A stretch of 64,000 nucleotides of DNA from WHSW01 sp963846165 (GCA_963846165.1 CAWJUU010000005.1:1116001-1180000), one strand, 5' to 3'. Shown: positions 8,631 to 18,217, counted from the first letter of the stretch. The notes: a model not told the origin generated them from the sequence alone. Program-made: numbers and translations.

Positions 8631-9985
8631 TCGCGAACGCAACCGAGGTCGCGGTCAACGGGATGGCCGAGCTTCGCACCCTGGCGCTGCGGGTGGCGGG
8701 CGCCGGCCTCGATGCCTGCGATGCAGGCAGGGCGACCGAGCAGGCGGTCGCCCTCTGCGACGGCGGCATCCGGATCGCGGGTCGCACCTACGCGCTCGAC
8801 GGAGGCGCCGAGGTGATCGTCGTCGGCGCCGGCAAGGCGACGCTCGCGATCGCGGCGGCGCTCGAGCGGGTCCTCGGCTCGCGGCTCGACCGTGGGGCGA
8901 TCGTCGTCCGCGACGGCGAGGACGCGATCGCGCTCGAGCGGATCGAAGTCATGGTCGCCGATCATCCGCTTCCAAGCGAGCGCTCGGTGAATGGCGCCCG
9001 CCGGCTCTCCGAGCTCGCCGACGGGGCGAGGGCGGGCGATCTCGTGCTCGCCTCGTTCACCGGCGGCAGCTCGGCGCTCGCCAGCCTGCCGCCCGACGGC
9101 GTCAGCGCGGAGGACAAGCGCCGCCTGCACGAGCTGCTGCTCGGCTCCGGGGCGCCGATCGCCGACATCAACGCGGTTCGCAAGCACGTCTCGGCGCTCA
9201 AGGGCGGACGGCTCGCAGCCCGGATCGCCCCGGCAACGCTCGTCAACCTGACCGCGTCCGACGTCGCCGGTGACCGCCTCGACGCGATCACCGACCCGAC
9301 GGTCGAGGACGGCTCGACAATCGCCGACGCGCTTGCGGTCCTGCGTCAGCGCGATCTCTGGGAAGCGATCCCGGCGAGCATCCGCGCCCATCTCGACGGC
9401 GTCGGCGCGGAATCCCCGCGGCTCGAGCGAGAGCCGCACACGGTCCTGCTGGTGACCGGCCACGGCGCCTGCGATGCGATGGCGCGCGAGGCCGAGGCAG
9501 CGGGCGCGGAGGCGACGGTCGTCTCGACCGAGCTCGAGGGTGAGGCGGCCCAGATCGGCGCGATGCTCGCCGCGCTCGCGCGCGCCCCGGCGACGCGCGA
9601 CGGGGCCGGTACGCGCGTGCTCGTCGGCTGCGGTGGCGAGGCGGTCGTCTCGCTCGGGCGCGACGGCGCTTTCGGCGCCGGCGGACCGAACCAGGAGGCG
9701 GCGCTGGCAGCCGCGGTGGCGATCGAGGGCGCGTCCGCCTCAGCCTGCTTCCTCGACACCGACGGCTCCGACGGCGGCACCGAGGCCGCGGGCGCGATCG
9801 TCGACGGCCACACCGTCGCCCGCGCCCAGGAGCTGGGGGTCAACCTCGAGGCGGCGCTCGCCGGGCACCGGTCGGGCGAGGCGATGGCGCAGCTCGGGGA
9901 CCGGATCATCACCGGCCCGACGCAGACGAACGTCAACGACCTGTTCGTGATCGCGGTCGGACCGCAAGGTGGCGAGCCGGTATGA
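8627..9985 (+). CDS. Glycerate 2-kinase-like protein (DUF4147 + MOFRL)
   Basis: A 452-aa protein with the MOFRL architecture. Visible blocks are VVGAGKATLAIAAAL, ADHPLPSERS, FTGGSSALASLP, NAVRKHVSALKGGRLA, DVAGDRLDAI, then the C-terminal MOFRL part with CGGEAVV, GGPNQEAALAAA, DTDGSDGGTEAAGAIVDG and TQTNVNDLF. The family phosphorylates D-glycerate at the 2-hydroxyl using ATP (GckA/TtuD). The GTG start at 8627 overlaps the enolase stop, and its own stop overlaps the ABC ATPase ATG (9982). Next to an enolase paralog, a two-step route from glycerate or an analogue to an enol phosphate is plausible but unproven. Confidence 0.85.
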   Translation: MIANATEVAVNGMAELRTLALRVAGAGLDACDAGRATEQAVALCDGGIRIAGRTYALDGGAEVIVVGAGKATLAIAAALERVLGSRLDRGAIVVRDGEDAIALERIEVMVADHPLPSERSVNGARRLSELADGARAGDLVLASFTGGSSALASLPPDGVSAEDKRRLHELLLGSGAPIADINAVRKHVSALKGGRLAARIAPATLVNLTASDVAGDRLDAITDPTVEDGSTIADALAVLRQRDLWEAIPASIRAHLDGVGAESPRLEREPHTVLLVTGHGACDAMAREAEAAGAEATVVSTELEGEAAQIGAMLAALARAPATRDGAGTRVLVGCGGEAVVSLGRDGAFGAGGPNQEAALAAAVAIEGASASACFLDTDGSDGGTEAAGAIVDGHTVARAQELGVNLEAALAGHRSGEAMAQLGDRIITGPTQTNVNDLFVIAVGPQGGEPV

Positions 9986-11080
9986 GCGAGCCGATGATCG
10001 TCCTCGAGCGGGTCAGCCGCAGCTTCGGCGAGCTCCGCGCGGTCGACGACGTGTCGCTCGAGATCGCCGAGGGCGAGTTCTTCTCGATGCTCGGCCCGAG
10101 CGGCTGCGGCAAGACCACCACCCTGCGGCTGATCGCGGGCTTCGAGGAGCCCGACGCCGGTCGTGTGCTGCTCGCCGGTGAGGACGTGACCCTGGTCTCG
10201 CCGCGCCGGCGCCACGTCAACATGGTGTTCCAGGACTACGCGCTGTTTCCGCACATGACCGTGGTCGAGAACGTCGAGTTCGGGTTGCGGCTGAAGCGCG
10301 TGGCTCGCGAGCAGACGCGCGAGCGGGTCGCCGAGATTCTCACCGTGGTCCAGCTCGAAGGCCTCGGGGAACGCCGGCCGGCGGAGCTCTCCGGTGGCCA
10401 GCGCCAGCGGGTCGCGCTGGCGAGGGCGCTCGTCAACCGGCCCGCGGCGCTGCTGCTCGACGAGCCGCTCGGGGCGCTCGACCTGAAGCTGCGCCGCGAG
10501 ATGCAGCTCGAGCTCAAGCGGATCCAGAAGAGCACCGGGACGACCTTCGTCTACGTCACCCATGACCAGGAGGAGGCGCTGACGATGTCGGACCGGATCG
10601 CGGTCATGGAGGGCGGCGTCGTGCAACAGCTCGCCGACCCGCGGACGCTCTACGAGCAGCCCGAGGACCGCGTTCGTCGCCGGGTTCATCGGCACCTCGA
10701 ACTCGATCAGGCTCGAGGTCAGCCGGCGCGAGGGCGAGCTCGCGGTGATGGAGCTCGGCGACGGCATGCGCGTGGTCGCCCCCGATCCCGGCGGCTCGGC
10801 GCAGCAGCTGCGGATCACCGTGCGCCCGGAGAAGATCCGCTTCGGCGACGGCTCCAACGGCGCCGGCTCGCAGATCAGGGGGCGGGTGATCGAGCGGATC
10901 TACCTCGGCTCGCTGTCGCAGACCGTGGTCGAGATCGCGACCGGCGAGCGGCTGGTCGTGCACGAGCTCAACGACGACGAGGCGGTCACGGCGGCGCCCG
11001 GCGACGAGGTGACCCTGAGCTGGGCCGAGCGCCACAGCCTCGTGGTCGAGTCCGGCGAGCCGCAACCGGAGCAGGGATGA
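9982..11080 (+). CDS. Polyamine/opine-type ABC transporter ATPase (PotA-like)
   Basis: About 365 aa. Walker A GPSGCGKTTT (around residue 35), Q-loop MVFQDYALFPHM, signature LSGGQRQRVALARAL, Walker B LLLDEPLGALD and H-loop VYVTHDQEEAL are intact. A C-terminal TOBE domain follows (VRPEKIRFG, RIYLGSLSQTVVE). One frame break lies near 10,671: after EQPED the reading shifts to RFVAGFIGTSNSIRLEV, typical of PotA proteins. The stop at 11,078-11,080 overlaps the ATGATG of the binding-protein gene. It powers the importer encoded by the next three genes. Confidence 0.88.
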
Positions 11081-12173
11081 TGATCCGCGGCACGCTCGGC
11101 GCGACCGCGGCGACCGCGCGACCGCGGCGATCGCGCTCTTCGCGCTCACCGGCTGCGGCGCCGGGGGCGGCAGCACCGAGGTCGCGCCGCCACCGTCAGA
11201 TCCCGAGGCTGCGGTGTCGGGGACGCTGCGGATCTTCGCCTACGGCGACACCGTCCCCGATCAGATGCTCGACCCGTTCCGGGAGGCCAACCCCGAGCTC
11301 GAGCTCAAGGTCGCGACCTTCGACTCGAACAAGTCGGCGGCGGCCAAGCTCGCCGGCGGCTTCGAGGCCGACGTGGTCGAGGTCTGCACCGACGAGATGG
11401 CGCCGCTGCTCGCCCGCGGCCTGATCCGGCCGCTCGACCCGCGTGGGGTGAAGGAGTTCGGCAAGCTCGCGTTCTCCGACAAGGCCGAGGTGCGCAACGA
11501 GGCGGGTGAGGTGCTGTTCGTGCCCGCCTCAGCAGGGCCGCACGGCCTGATCGTCGATACCGAGGCGATCCCGGAGGGAGTCGACTCCTACGCCGACCTC
11601 TTCGACCCCGCGTACGCGGGCAACGTCGCGCTCGAGGCGACGCCGCTGACCGCGATCGCGATCACCGCGATGGCGCTCGGCGCCGAGGACCCGACCGAGC
11701 TCACCGACGACGAGATCGAGGCCGCGAAGCAGCACCTGCTCGACAACCGCGACAACTTCCGCGCCTTCGCCGAGTCCGATTCCTCGATGGTCAACCTGTT
11801 CAAGTCGGGCGAGGTGGTGCTCGCCGACGGCGGGCGCGGGACGACGCTGGCGATGGCCGACGACGGCCTCCCGGTCGAGTGGGTGGCGCCGGAGGAAGGC
11901 GCCCTCTCCTGGGTCTGCGGGCTGGCGATCACCTCGAAGGCGGAGAACCTCGACGCCGCCTACAAGCTGATCAACTACTACGCCTCCGCCGAGGCCCAGG
12001 CCCTCTCGGGCGAGATGGGGTTCGTGGCGATGAACCCCGACGCGCTGCCGCTGGTCTCCAAGGCCTACCGCGAGTCCGCCGACCCGCGCAACCTCGAGAC
12101 AGCGATCGCGACCACCGAGCCCCCCAACGCCGAGGCATACGAGCGCGCATGGCAAGAGGTGCTGGCCCAGTAG
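11077..12173 (+). CDS. ABC substrate-binding lipoprotein (PotD-like)
   Basis: About 365 aa. After an indel near 11,115 the N-terminus reads ATAAIALFALTGCG, a signal peptide with lipobox LTGC. As written, the first 12 codons are in a different frame from the rest. The mature part is of the spermidine/putrescine-binding type (TLRIFAYGDTVPDQMLDPF, GLAITSKAENLDAAYKLINYY). It captures the imported compound outside the membrane. The family binds polyamines, opines and other amines; the ligand here is unknown. The 3' end overlaps the permease start by 25 bp. Confidence 0.85.
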
Positions 12174-13078
12174 CGCTGCCGTCGCCCCCGGTCGCCGCCC
12201 CGGCTCCCCGGGTGCGCGCCGGGCTCGGCGTCCGCGCGCGTCGGCGCCTGCCCGCGGTCGCCAGCATCGCGCTGGTCGTTGTCGTGCTCGTGATCCTGTT
12301 CGGCCCGGTGCTGATGCTGGCGCTGTTCTCGTTCAACGACTCGTCGATCATCTCGTTGCCGTGGGAGGGCTTCACCACGCGCTGGTACGAGGAGGCCTGG
12401 AACGCGGGCCAGGCGCGTGATGCGGTGCTCAACTCGCTCTTGGTCGCGAGCCTCGTCGCGACCGCCTCGCTGGTCCTCGGGACGCTCGCCGCCTGGGGCC
12501 TGACTCGGCTGCGCTTTCGCGGTCGCGGCATCGCCGCCGGCCTGCACGGCTCGGTCCTCGTCGTCCCCTGGCTGATCATCGGGGTGGCCGGGTTGATCTT
12601 CTTCAGCGAGCTGGGCGTCGCGCTCTCGCTGCAGACCGTTGGCCTGATGCAGCTCGTGGTCACGTTCCCGCTCGTGGTCGCGATCGTCTCCGCCGGCCTG
12701 GTGCGGTTCTCGCGCTCGCAGGAGGAGGCGGCGATCGACCTCGGAGCGTCGCAGGCGCAGATGCTGCGCTACGTCGTCCTGCCGCAGATCGCGCCTTCGC
12801 TCGCCGCGGCCGGGATCTTCGCCTTCGCCTGGTCGTTCAACAACTTCGAGATCTCCTTCTTCACCGGCGGCTTCGAGCAGACCTTCCCCGTCTGGGTGTT
12901 CTCGATCCTGCGCCAGTCCGAGAACCTGCCGGTGGTCAACGCGGCCTCGACCGTGATCGCCCTCGCCCAGGTGCTCGCCGTGTTCGGCGCCTGGCTGGTG
13001 ATCAAGCGGCTCTCGCGCCGCGGCGGCAGCAGCGGCGACGAGGCGATCTCCGAGCTGATGACCGGAGCCGTGCGCTAG
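12149..13078 (+). CDS. ABC transporter permease (PotC-like)
   Basis: A 309-aa integral membrane protein with about six membrane segments; the first is ASIALVVVVLVILFGPVLML after a 34-residue basic N-terminus. The cytoplasmic EAA loop that docks the ATPase is EEAAIDLGASQAQMLRYVVL. ATG 12,149 lies inside the end of the binding-protein gene, suggesting coupling. It pairs with the following permease to form the channel. Confidence 0.88.
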   Translation: MARGAGPVALPSPPVAAPAPRVRAGLGVRARRRLPAVASIALVVVVLVILFGPVLMLALFSFNDSSIISLPWEGFTTRWYEEAWNAGQARDAVLNSLLVASLVATASLVLGTLAAWGLTRLRFRGRGIAAGLHGSVLVVPWLIIGVAGLIFFSELGVALSLQTVGLMQLVVTFPLVVAIVSAGLVRFSRSQEEAAIDLGASQAQMLRYVVLPQIAPSLAAAGIFAFAWSFNNFEISFFTGGFEQTFPVWVFSILRQSENLPVVNAASTVIALAQVLAVFGAWLVIKRLSRRGGSSGDEAISELMTGAVR

Positions 13079-13108
13079 TGCTCAATCCCGCCACCAGGAG
13101 GAGCACTG

Positions 13109-14002
13109 ATGGAGTCGGCTTCGGTGCCGGCCGCCCGCGCCCGCCCGCGCCTGCGCTCGAGCCGCTTCCTGCGCAGCCTCGCCTTCATGTCGGCACCGAT
13201 GGCGGTGCTGTTGCTCTTCTTCTTGGCCCCGATGCTGGTGATGCTGGCGATCGCGCTCCAATACGGGATCCTCAGCGGCCAGTCGGGCTTCACGCTCTCG
13301 AACTTCACCGACGTGCTCGGCGACGATCTCTATCGCGAGGTCGCGCTGACGACGTTCCAGATCGCGACCGCGGCGATGGTGATCCAGCTCTTGATCGCGG
13401 TGCCGCTCGCCTACGTGCTCGCGTTCAAGGCCGGTCGCTGGGAGATCCCCCTGCTGCTCTTCTTCGTCCTCGCCGACGAGCTCAACCCGATGGTCCGCAT
13501 CTACGCCTGGCGGATGCTGCTCGGGCGCGAGGGACTGATCAACTCGGCGCTGCTCGACCTCGGCCTCATCGACCAGCCGATCGACGCGCTGCTGTTCAGC
13601 AAGTTCGCGGTCATCGTCGTGCTCTCGACCAGCTATCTGACCTACACCGTGATCCCGATCTATGCCGCGATGAAGGCGATCGACACGAACATGTTCGAGG
13701 CCGCCCGCGACCTCGGCGCCGGCTGGTGGACGACCTTCCGGCGGGTGCTCTTGCCGCTGATCGCGCCCGGGATCTTCGTCGCCCTGCTGCTGGTCTACAT
13801 CCCGCTGTTCACCGACTTCGCCAGCCCGGCGCTCGTCGGCGGCACCGAGGGCTACATGCTCGGCAACGCGGTCAACGACCTGGTGCTCGAGAGCGGCGAC
13901 CTCAACGGCGGTGCGGCGCTCAGCATGCTGATGCTGCTCGCTGCTGCGGTGTTCGCGGTGATCGCCTACCGGCTGGCGAAGATCAAGCAGCTGGAGTCGT
14001 GA
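13109..14002 (+). CDS. ABC transporter permease (PotB-like)
   Basis: A 297-aa integral membrane protein. The first membrane segment is MAVLLLFFLAPMLVMLAIAL. The EAA motif is FEAARDLGAGWWTTFRRVLL. A strong AGGAGGAG at 13,096-13,103 precedes ATG 13,109. Its TGA overlaps the GTG of the second FAD oxidoreductase (GTGA 13,999-14,002), tying import to catabolism in one transcript. Confidence 0.88.
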   Translation: MESASVPAARARPRLRSSRFLRSLAFMSAPMAVLLLFFLAPMLVMLAIALQYGILSGQSGFTLSNFTDVLGDDLYREVALTTFQIATAAMVIQLLIAVPLAYVLAFKAGRWEIPLLLFFVLADELNPMVRIYAWRMLLGREGLINSALLDLGLIDQPIDALLFSKFAVIVVLSTSYLTYTVIPIYAAMKAIDTNMFEAARDLGAGWWTTFRRVLLPLIAPGIFVALLLVYIPLFTDFASPALVGGTEGYMLGNAVNDLVLESGDLNGGAALSMLMLLAAAVFAVIAYRLAKIKQLES

Positions 14003-15627
14003 GCTCGCGCGACGGCGACTACGACGCCGCGATCGTCGGCGGCGGCCACAACGGCCTCGTCGCCGCCTTCTACCTCGCCCGCGCCGGGCTGCGAACGGTG
14101 GTGCTCGAGCGGCGCGAGATCGTCGGCGGCTGCTGCGTCACCGAGGAGTTCGCGCCCGGCTTTCGCGCCTCGACCGGCGCCTACGTGCTCAGCATGCTGC
14201 GGGCGCCGATCTGGCGCGACCTGCGCCTGGTCGAGCGCGGGATCGTCGTCGACCCGGCGGGTCCGACGCTCAACCTCTACGCCGACGGCTCTGCCCTGCA
14301 GCTCGACGACGACCTGGTGCGCACCCAGGAGGAGGTGCGTCGCTTTTCGGCCGCCGATGCCCGGGCGCTGCCGGAGTTCGAGGCCGAGCTCGGGCGGATC
14401 GCCGAGCTGATCACGCCGCTGATCGACACCACTCCCGCAGACCCGAGATCGCTGCGCCCGCGCGAGCTCGCACGGCTCGCACGGCTCGGCGGCCTGGCGG
14501 CCCGCCACCGGAGGCTGATCGCGGACGCGACCTACCTCTTCGGCACCTCGGCGACCCAGTACCTGTCGGAGTGGTTCGAGTCCGAGCAGGTGCTGGCGGC
14601 GCTCGGCTGGCATGCGATCAACGACTCGACCGCCGGCCCGTCGACCCCGGGGACCGCCTACGTCCTGCTTCACGATCACGCCTCCGAGCAGGCCGGGGGC
14701 GGAATTCGCCAGTGGGGGTTCGTGCGTGGCGGAATCGGCCGCCTGCCCGAGGCGATGGCCGACGCCGCGCGTGAGGTCGGCGTGGTGGTGCGCACCGATG
14801 CAGCCGTCGAGCAGGTGCTGGTCAGCGACGGGCGTGCGACCGGGGTTCGGCTTGCCGACGGCGAGGAGCTGAGCGCCGCGCGAGTGCTCTCCAACGCGGA
14901 CCCGAAGACCACCTTCCTCGATCTGGTCGGCAACGGCGAGCTGCCCGGGCGGTTCGTCTCGGCGCTGCGCGCCTACCGCTGCGAGGGAACCAGCGTCAAG
15001 ATCAACCTCGCGGTCGACGAGCTGCCGGTCGCCGCCGCAGCGGCGGCCCCGGGTGAGCAGCCCTACCATCGCGGCATCGCCGAGGTCAACCCGACCATCG
15101 CCGAGATGGACGCTGCCCAGGCCGAGGCCCGAGCCGGCCGCCCGGCGGCCGATCCCCACATCGAGCTCTGCATCCCCACGGTGCACGATCCCTCGCTGGC
15201 ACCCGCCGGAAAGCACGTCGTGACGATCGACGTCAACTCGCAGCCCTACACCCTGGCCGAGGGCTCCTGGGAGGAGATCCGCGACTCGGTCGCCGACCGG
15301 GCGATCGCCAAGCTCGGCAACTACTTCCCGAACCTGCCGGACTCGATTCTCGAACGACAGGTGCTCGCTCCACCCGACCTCGAGGCGCTGCTGGGAATCT
15401 CGGGCGGGCACGCACTGCATGGTGAGATGGCCTTCGACCAGCTCTTCAACCTGCGTCCGGTTCGTGGTTGGGGCGACTACCGGACGCCGATTCGAGACCT
15501 CTATCTCTGCGGAGCCGGCACGCACCCCGGCGGCGGGGTAACGGGGGCGAACGGCCGCAACTGCGCGCGTGAGGTGCTCCGCGACGCGCGCGGGATCGGG
15601 GCGCGGCTGCGAGGGTCGCGCCGATGA
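13999..15627 (+). CDS. Phytoene-desaturase/PYROXD2-type FAD oxidoreductase, copy 2
   Basis: A 542-aa intact paralog of the product at 3702. FAD motif IVGGGHNGLVAAFYLARAG at about residues 12-30, then LERREIVGGCCVTEEF. Mid-protein WFESEQVLAALGWHAIND and GPSTPGTAYVLLHDH also match copy 1. C-terminal FAD block YLCGAGTHPGGGVTGANG. The two copies are closely similar across most of their length, so this is a duplication within the locus. Likely an amine, alcohol or unsaturated-acid oxidase/dehydrogenase. The stop overlaps the ATG of the second aminotransferase (15,624). Confidence 0.87.
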   Translation: MSSRDGDYDAAIVGGGHNGLVAAFYLARAGLRTVVLERREIVGGCCVTEEFAPGFRASTGAYVLSMLRAPIWRDLRLVERGIVVDPAGPTLNLYADGSALQLDDDLVRTQEEVRRFSAADARALPEFEAELGRIAELITPLIDTTPADPRSLRPRELARLARLGGLAARHRRLIADATYLFGTSATQYLSEWFESEQVLAALGWHAINDSTAGPSTPGTAYVLLHDHASEQAGGGIRQWGFVRGGIGRLPEAMADAAREVGVVVRTDAAVEQVLVSDGRATGVRLADGEELSAARVLSNADPKTTFLDLVGNGELPGRFVSALRAYRCEGTSVKINLAVDELPVAAAAAAPGEQPYHRGIAEVNPTIAEMDAAQAEARAGRPAADPHIELCIPTVHDPSLAPAGKHVVTIDVNSQPYTLAEGSWEEIRDSVADRAIAKLGNYFPNLPDSILERQVLAPPDLEALLGISGGHALHGEMAFDQLFNLRPVRGWGDYRTPIRDLYLCGAGTHPGGGVTGANGRNCAREVLRDARGIGARLRGSRR

Positions 15628-17003
15628 GCCCGCTGCTGCCCGGAGAGTGGGAGGGGATCGAGGCGCCGGTGATCCGTACCGAGCCGCCGGGACCGCGCAG
15701 CCGCGAGATCCTCGAACGGATCGGCCGCAACGCCTACCCCGGGCTCGCCGAAGGGCTGGCCCCGTTCGCGCTCGCCGCCAAGCGAGCCTGGACCGTCACC
15801 GACGCCGACGACAACGTCTACATCGACCTCGCCTCGGCGTCGGCCTCGGTGCCGCTCGGCGCCGGGCGCGAGGAGCTGATCGAGCCCGCGGTCGAGGCGC
15901 TGCGGCGATTCGGGAACGAGGACAGCCACGCGCTCGCCTCCGAGCTCACCGCCGAGCTCGGCGAGCGTCTGCTCGAGATCTCGCCCGCGAGCGTGACCCG
16001 GTTCGACATCGCCCTCAACGGAACCGAGGCGGTCGAGATCGCGATCAAGATGATGCGGCGGGCGACCGCCCGACCGGTGGTGATCGGCTTCCACGGCTCC
16101 TACCACGGCGAGACGACGACGACCGCGGCGCTCGGCGCCGAGCACGCCGAGATCAGCCGCGGGCTGCGCGGGCTGGTGCCCGGCTTCGTCCACGTCCCGT
16201 ACCCGAACCCGTACCGCTCGCCGCTTCGCGACCCGCGCCCGGGCGGCAGCGGCGATGCGACCGTCGACTACCTGCGCGACCACGTCCTCTTTCACGCTCT
16301 CGACCCGGTCGAGGTCGCCGGGGTGGTGATCGAGCCCGTGCTCGGCTCCGGAGGCTGCATCGCGCCGCCGGACTCGTTCTGGCCCGCCCTGACCGAGCTC
16401 TGCGCCGAACACGGCTGGCTGCTGTGCGCGGACGAGGTCAAGACCGGGATGGGCCGCTCCGGCCACCTGCTCGCGATCGAGCGCTGGGGAGTGGAGCCCG
16501 ACCTGATCTGCCTCGGCAAGGCGCTCGGCGGCGGGGTGATGCCGATCGGTGCCGTGCTCGGCTCCGAGCGGGCGATGGGCGAGTTCGCCGACGTGCCCAC
16601 CGGGAGCACCTGGTCGTGGCTGCCGGCAGCCTGCGCCGCGGCGCTGGCGACGATCGGCTTCTACGAGCGCGAACCGGTGCTCGAGCACGTGCGCGAGCTC
16701 GAGCGCCTCGCCGGCGAGCGCCTCGCGGAGCTGCAGGGCCGTTTCGAGGCGATCGGCGACGTGCGCGCCGTCGGCTGCTTCATTGCGATCGAGTTCGTCC
16801 GCGACCGCGAGACAAAGGAGCGCGCGACCGACCTCCAGCACGCGGTCGCTGCCGAGATGTGCCGGCGCGGCGTGATCGCCGACTCGAGCACGACCTCGCT
16901 CAACCTCCAGCCGTCGCTGGTGATGCCGCCCGAGACGCTCGAGCGCGCGTTTGCGATCGTCGGCGAGTCGATCGAGGCGGCGCTCGCGGTGAAGCGCGGG
17001 TGA
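15624..17003 (+). CDS. Class III PLP aminotransferase, copy 2
   Basis: A 459-aa intact enzyme. The PLP Asp is in CADEVKTGMG (about residue 270) and the Schiff-base Lys in CLGKALGGG (about residue 299), nearly the same positions as in the 186-1574 copy. NGTEAVEIAIKMMRRAT and GSYHGETTT form the cofactor-phosphate and ring contacts. The two copies share architecture but differ along their length, so they may act on different intermediates or in opposite directions. Coupled both upstream (ATGA) and downstream (GTGA). Confidence 0.87.
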   Translation: MSPLLPGEWEGIEAPVIRTEPPGPRSREILERIGRNAYPGLAEGLAPFALAAKRAWTVTDADDNVYIDLASASASVPLGAGREELIEPAVEALRRFGNEDSHALASELTAELGERLLEISPASVTRFDIALNGTEAVEIAIKMMRRATARPVVIGFHGSYHGETTTTAALGAEHAEISRGLRGLVPGFVHVPYPNPYRSPLRDPRPGGSGDATVDYLRDHVLFHALDPVEVAGVVIEPVLGSGGCIAPPDSFWPALTELCAEHGWLLCADEVKTGMGRSGHLLAIERWGVEPDLICLGKALGGGVMPIGAVLGSERAMGEFADVPTGSTWSWLPAACAAALATIGFYEREPVLEHVRELERLAGERLAELQGRFEAIGDVRAVGCFIAIEFVRDRETKERATDLQHAVAAEMCRRGVIADSSTTSLNLQPSLVMPPETLERAFAIVGESIEAALAVKRG

Positions 17004-18217
17004 CAGCGCTCGAGACCGAGCTACGCGCCGAGCTCGCGAGGATGGGCGAGGCCGGGACGCTGAAGCGGATCCCGGTCCTTCAATCGCCGCAGGGCCCGGT
17101 GGTTGAGATCGAGGGCCGCGGCGAGGTCCTCTGCCTCTGCTCCAACGACTACCTCGGGCTGGCCAACCATCCCGAGGTCGTGCGCGCTGCCGCCGACGGG
17201 CTCGCCCGCTACGGCGCCGGGACCGCATCGGTGCGCTTCATCTGCGGCAAGTTCGCTCCCCACGTCGAGCTCGAGCGCGAGCTGGCCGAGTTCTGTCACA
17301 CCGAGGACGCGCTCACCTACGTCTCCTGCTGGAACGCGAACGCCGCCCTGCTCGACGCGCTCTGCGACCGGCCGACAGCGATCTTCTCGGACCGCCTCAA
17401 CCACGCCTCGATCATCGACGGCATGCGGCTCGCGCGGCCCGCCCACAAGGCGGTCTACGAGCACGCCGACACCGACGACCTGCGCCGGGCGCTGGCGGAG
17501 GCGCCGAGCACCGAACGGCGCCTGATCATCACCGACGGCGTCTTCAGCATGGAGGGCGACCTGGCGCCGATCGCCGAGCTGGCTGCGATCGCCGCCGAGC
17601 ACGAGGCGACCCTGATCGTCGACGACTCGCACGGGATCGGCGTGATCGGCGAGAGCGGGCGCGGCGTGCTCGAGCGCTTCGGCCTGCTCGGGCGCGAGGA
17701 CGTGATCTTCACCGGCACGCTCGGCAAGGCACTCGGCGGCGCCGCGGGCGGGTTTGTCGCCGGCGGCGAGGCGCTCTGCGAGGTGCTCGAGCAGCGCTCG
17801 CGCGCTCAGCTCTTCTCCAACGGCCTGCCGCCTGCGGTCGCCTGCAGCGCGCGCCGGGCGCTGGCCGAGCTGCGCGAGCATCCGGACCTGGTCGCGAAGC
17901 TCCGTCGCAACACCGCCGCCTTACGCGGGGCGATCGCTGCTACCGGCCTCGAGCCGCTCGAGGGCGAGAGCGCGATCGTGCCGATCATCGTCGGCGAGAC
18001 CGCAGCCGCGATCGAGCTCAGCGCCAGGCTGCTCGACCGCGGCATCTACGTGACCGGCTTCGGCTACCCGGTGGTCCCCGAGGGCACGGCGCGGGTGCGG
18101 GTCCAGGTCTCCGCGGCGCTCACCGCCGAGCAGATCGAGACCGCCGCCGCCGAGCTTGCGGAATCCGCGGCCGAGCTCGGCCTCAGCGGCGGACACGGGT
18201 CGAGCAACCTGGATTAA
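17000..18217 (+). CDS. 2-amino-3-ketobutyrate CoA ligase / AONS-type PLP enzyme
   Basis: A 405-aa alpha-oxoamine synthase. The Schiff-base Lys is in TGTLGKALGG (about residue 243), the PLP ring His in DRLNHASIIDG and the PLP Asp region in VDDSHGIGVIGE. Glycine-binding SNDYLGLANHPE is near the N-terminus. KBL cleaves 2-amino-3-ketobutyrate with CoA to glycine and acetyl-CoA; BioF and ALAS run related condensations. DDSH resembles KBL whereas HGIG resembles BioF, so specificity is unsettled. No tdh, bio or hem genes are nearby. As the last gene of operon B, it could release an acyl-CoA and an amino acid as the final catabolic step. GTG 17,000 overlaps the previous stop. Confidence 0.8.
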   Translation: MTALETELRAELARMGEAGTLKRIPVLQSPQGPVVEIEGRGEVLCLCSNDYLGLANHPEVVRAAADGLARYGAGTASVRFICGKFAPHVELERELAEFCHTEDALTYVSCWNANAALLDALCDRPTAIFSDRLNHASIIDGMRLARPAHKAVYEHADTDDLRRALAEAPSTERRLIITDGVFSMEGDLAPIAELAAIAAEHEATLIVDDSHGIGVIGESGRGVLERFGLLGREDVIFTGTLGKALGGAAGGFVAGGEALCEVLEQRSRAQLFSNGLPPAVACSARRALAELREHPDLVAKLRRNTAALRGAIAATGLEPLEGESAIVPIIVGETAAAIELSARLLDRGIYVTGFGYPVVPEGTARVRVQVSAALTAEQIETAAAELAESAAELGLSGGHGSSNLD

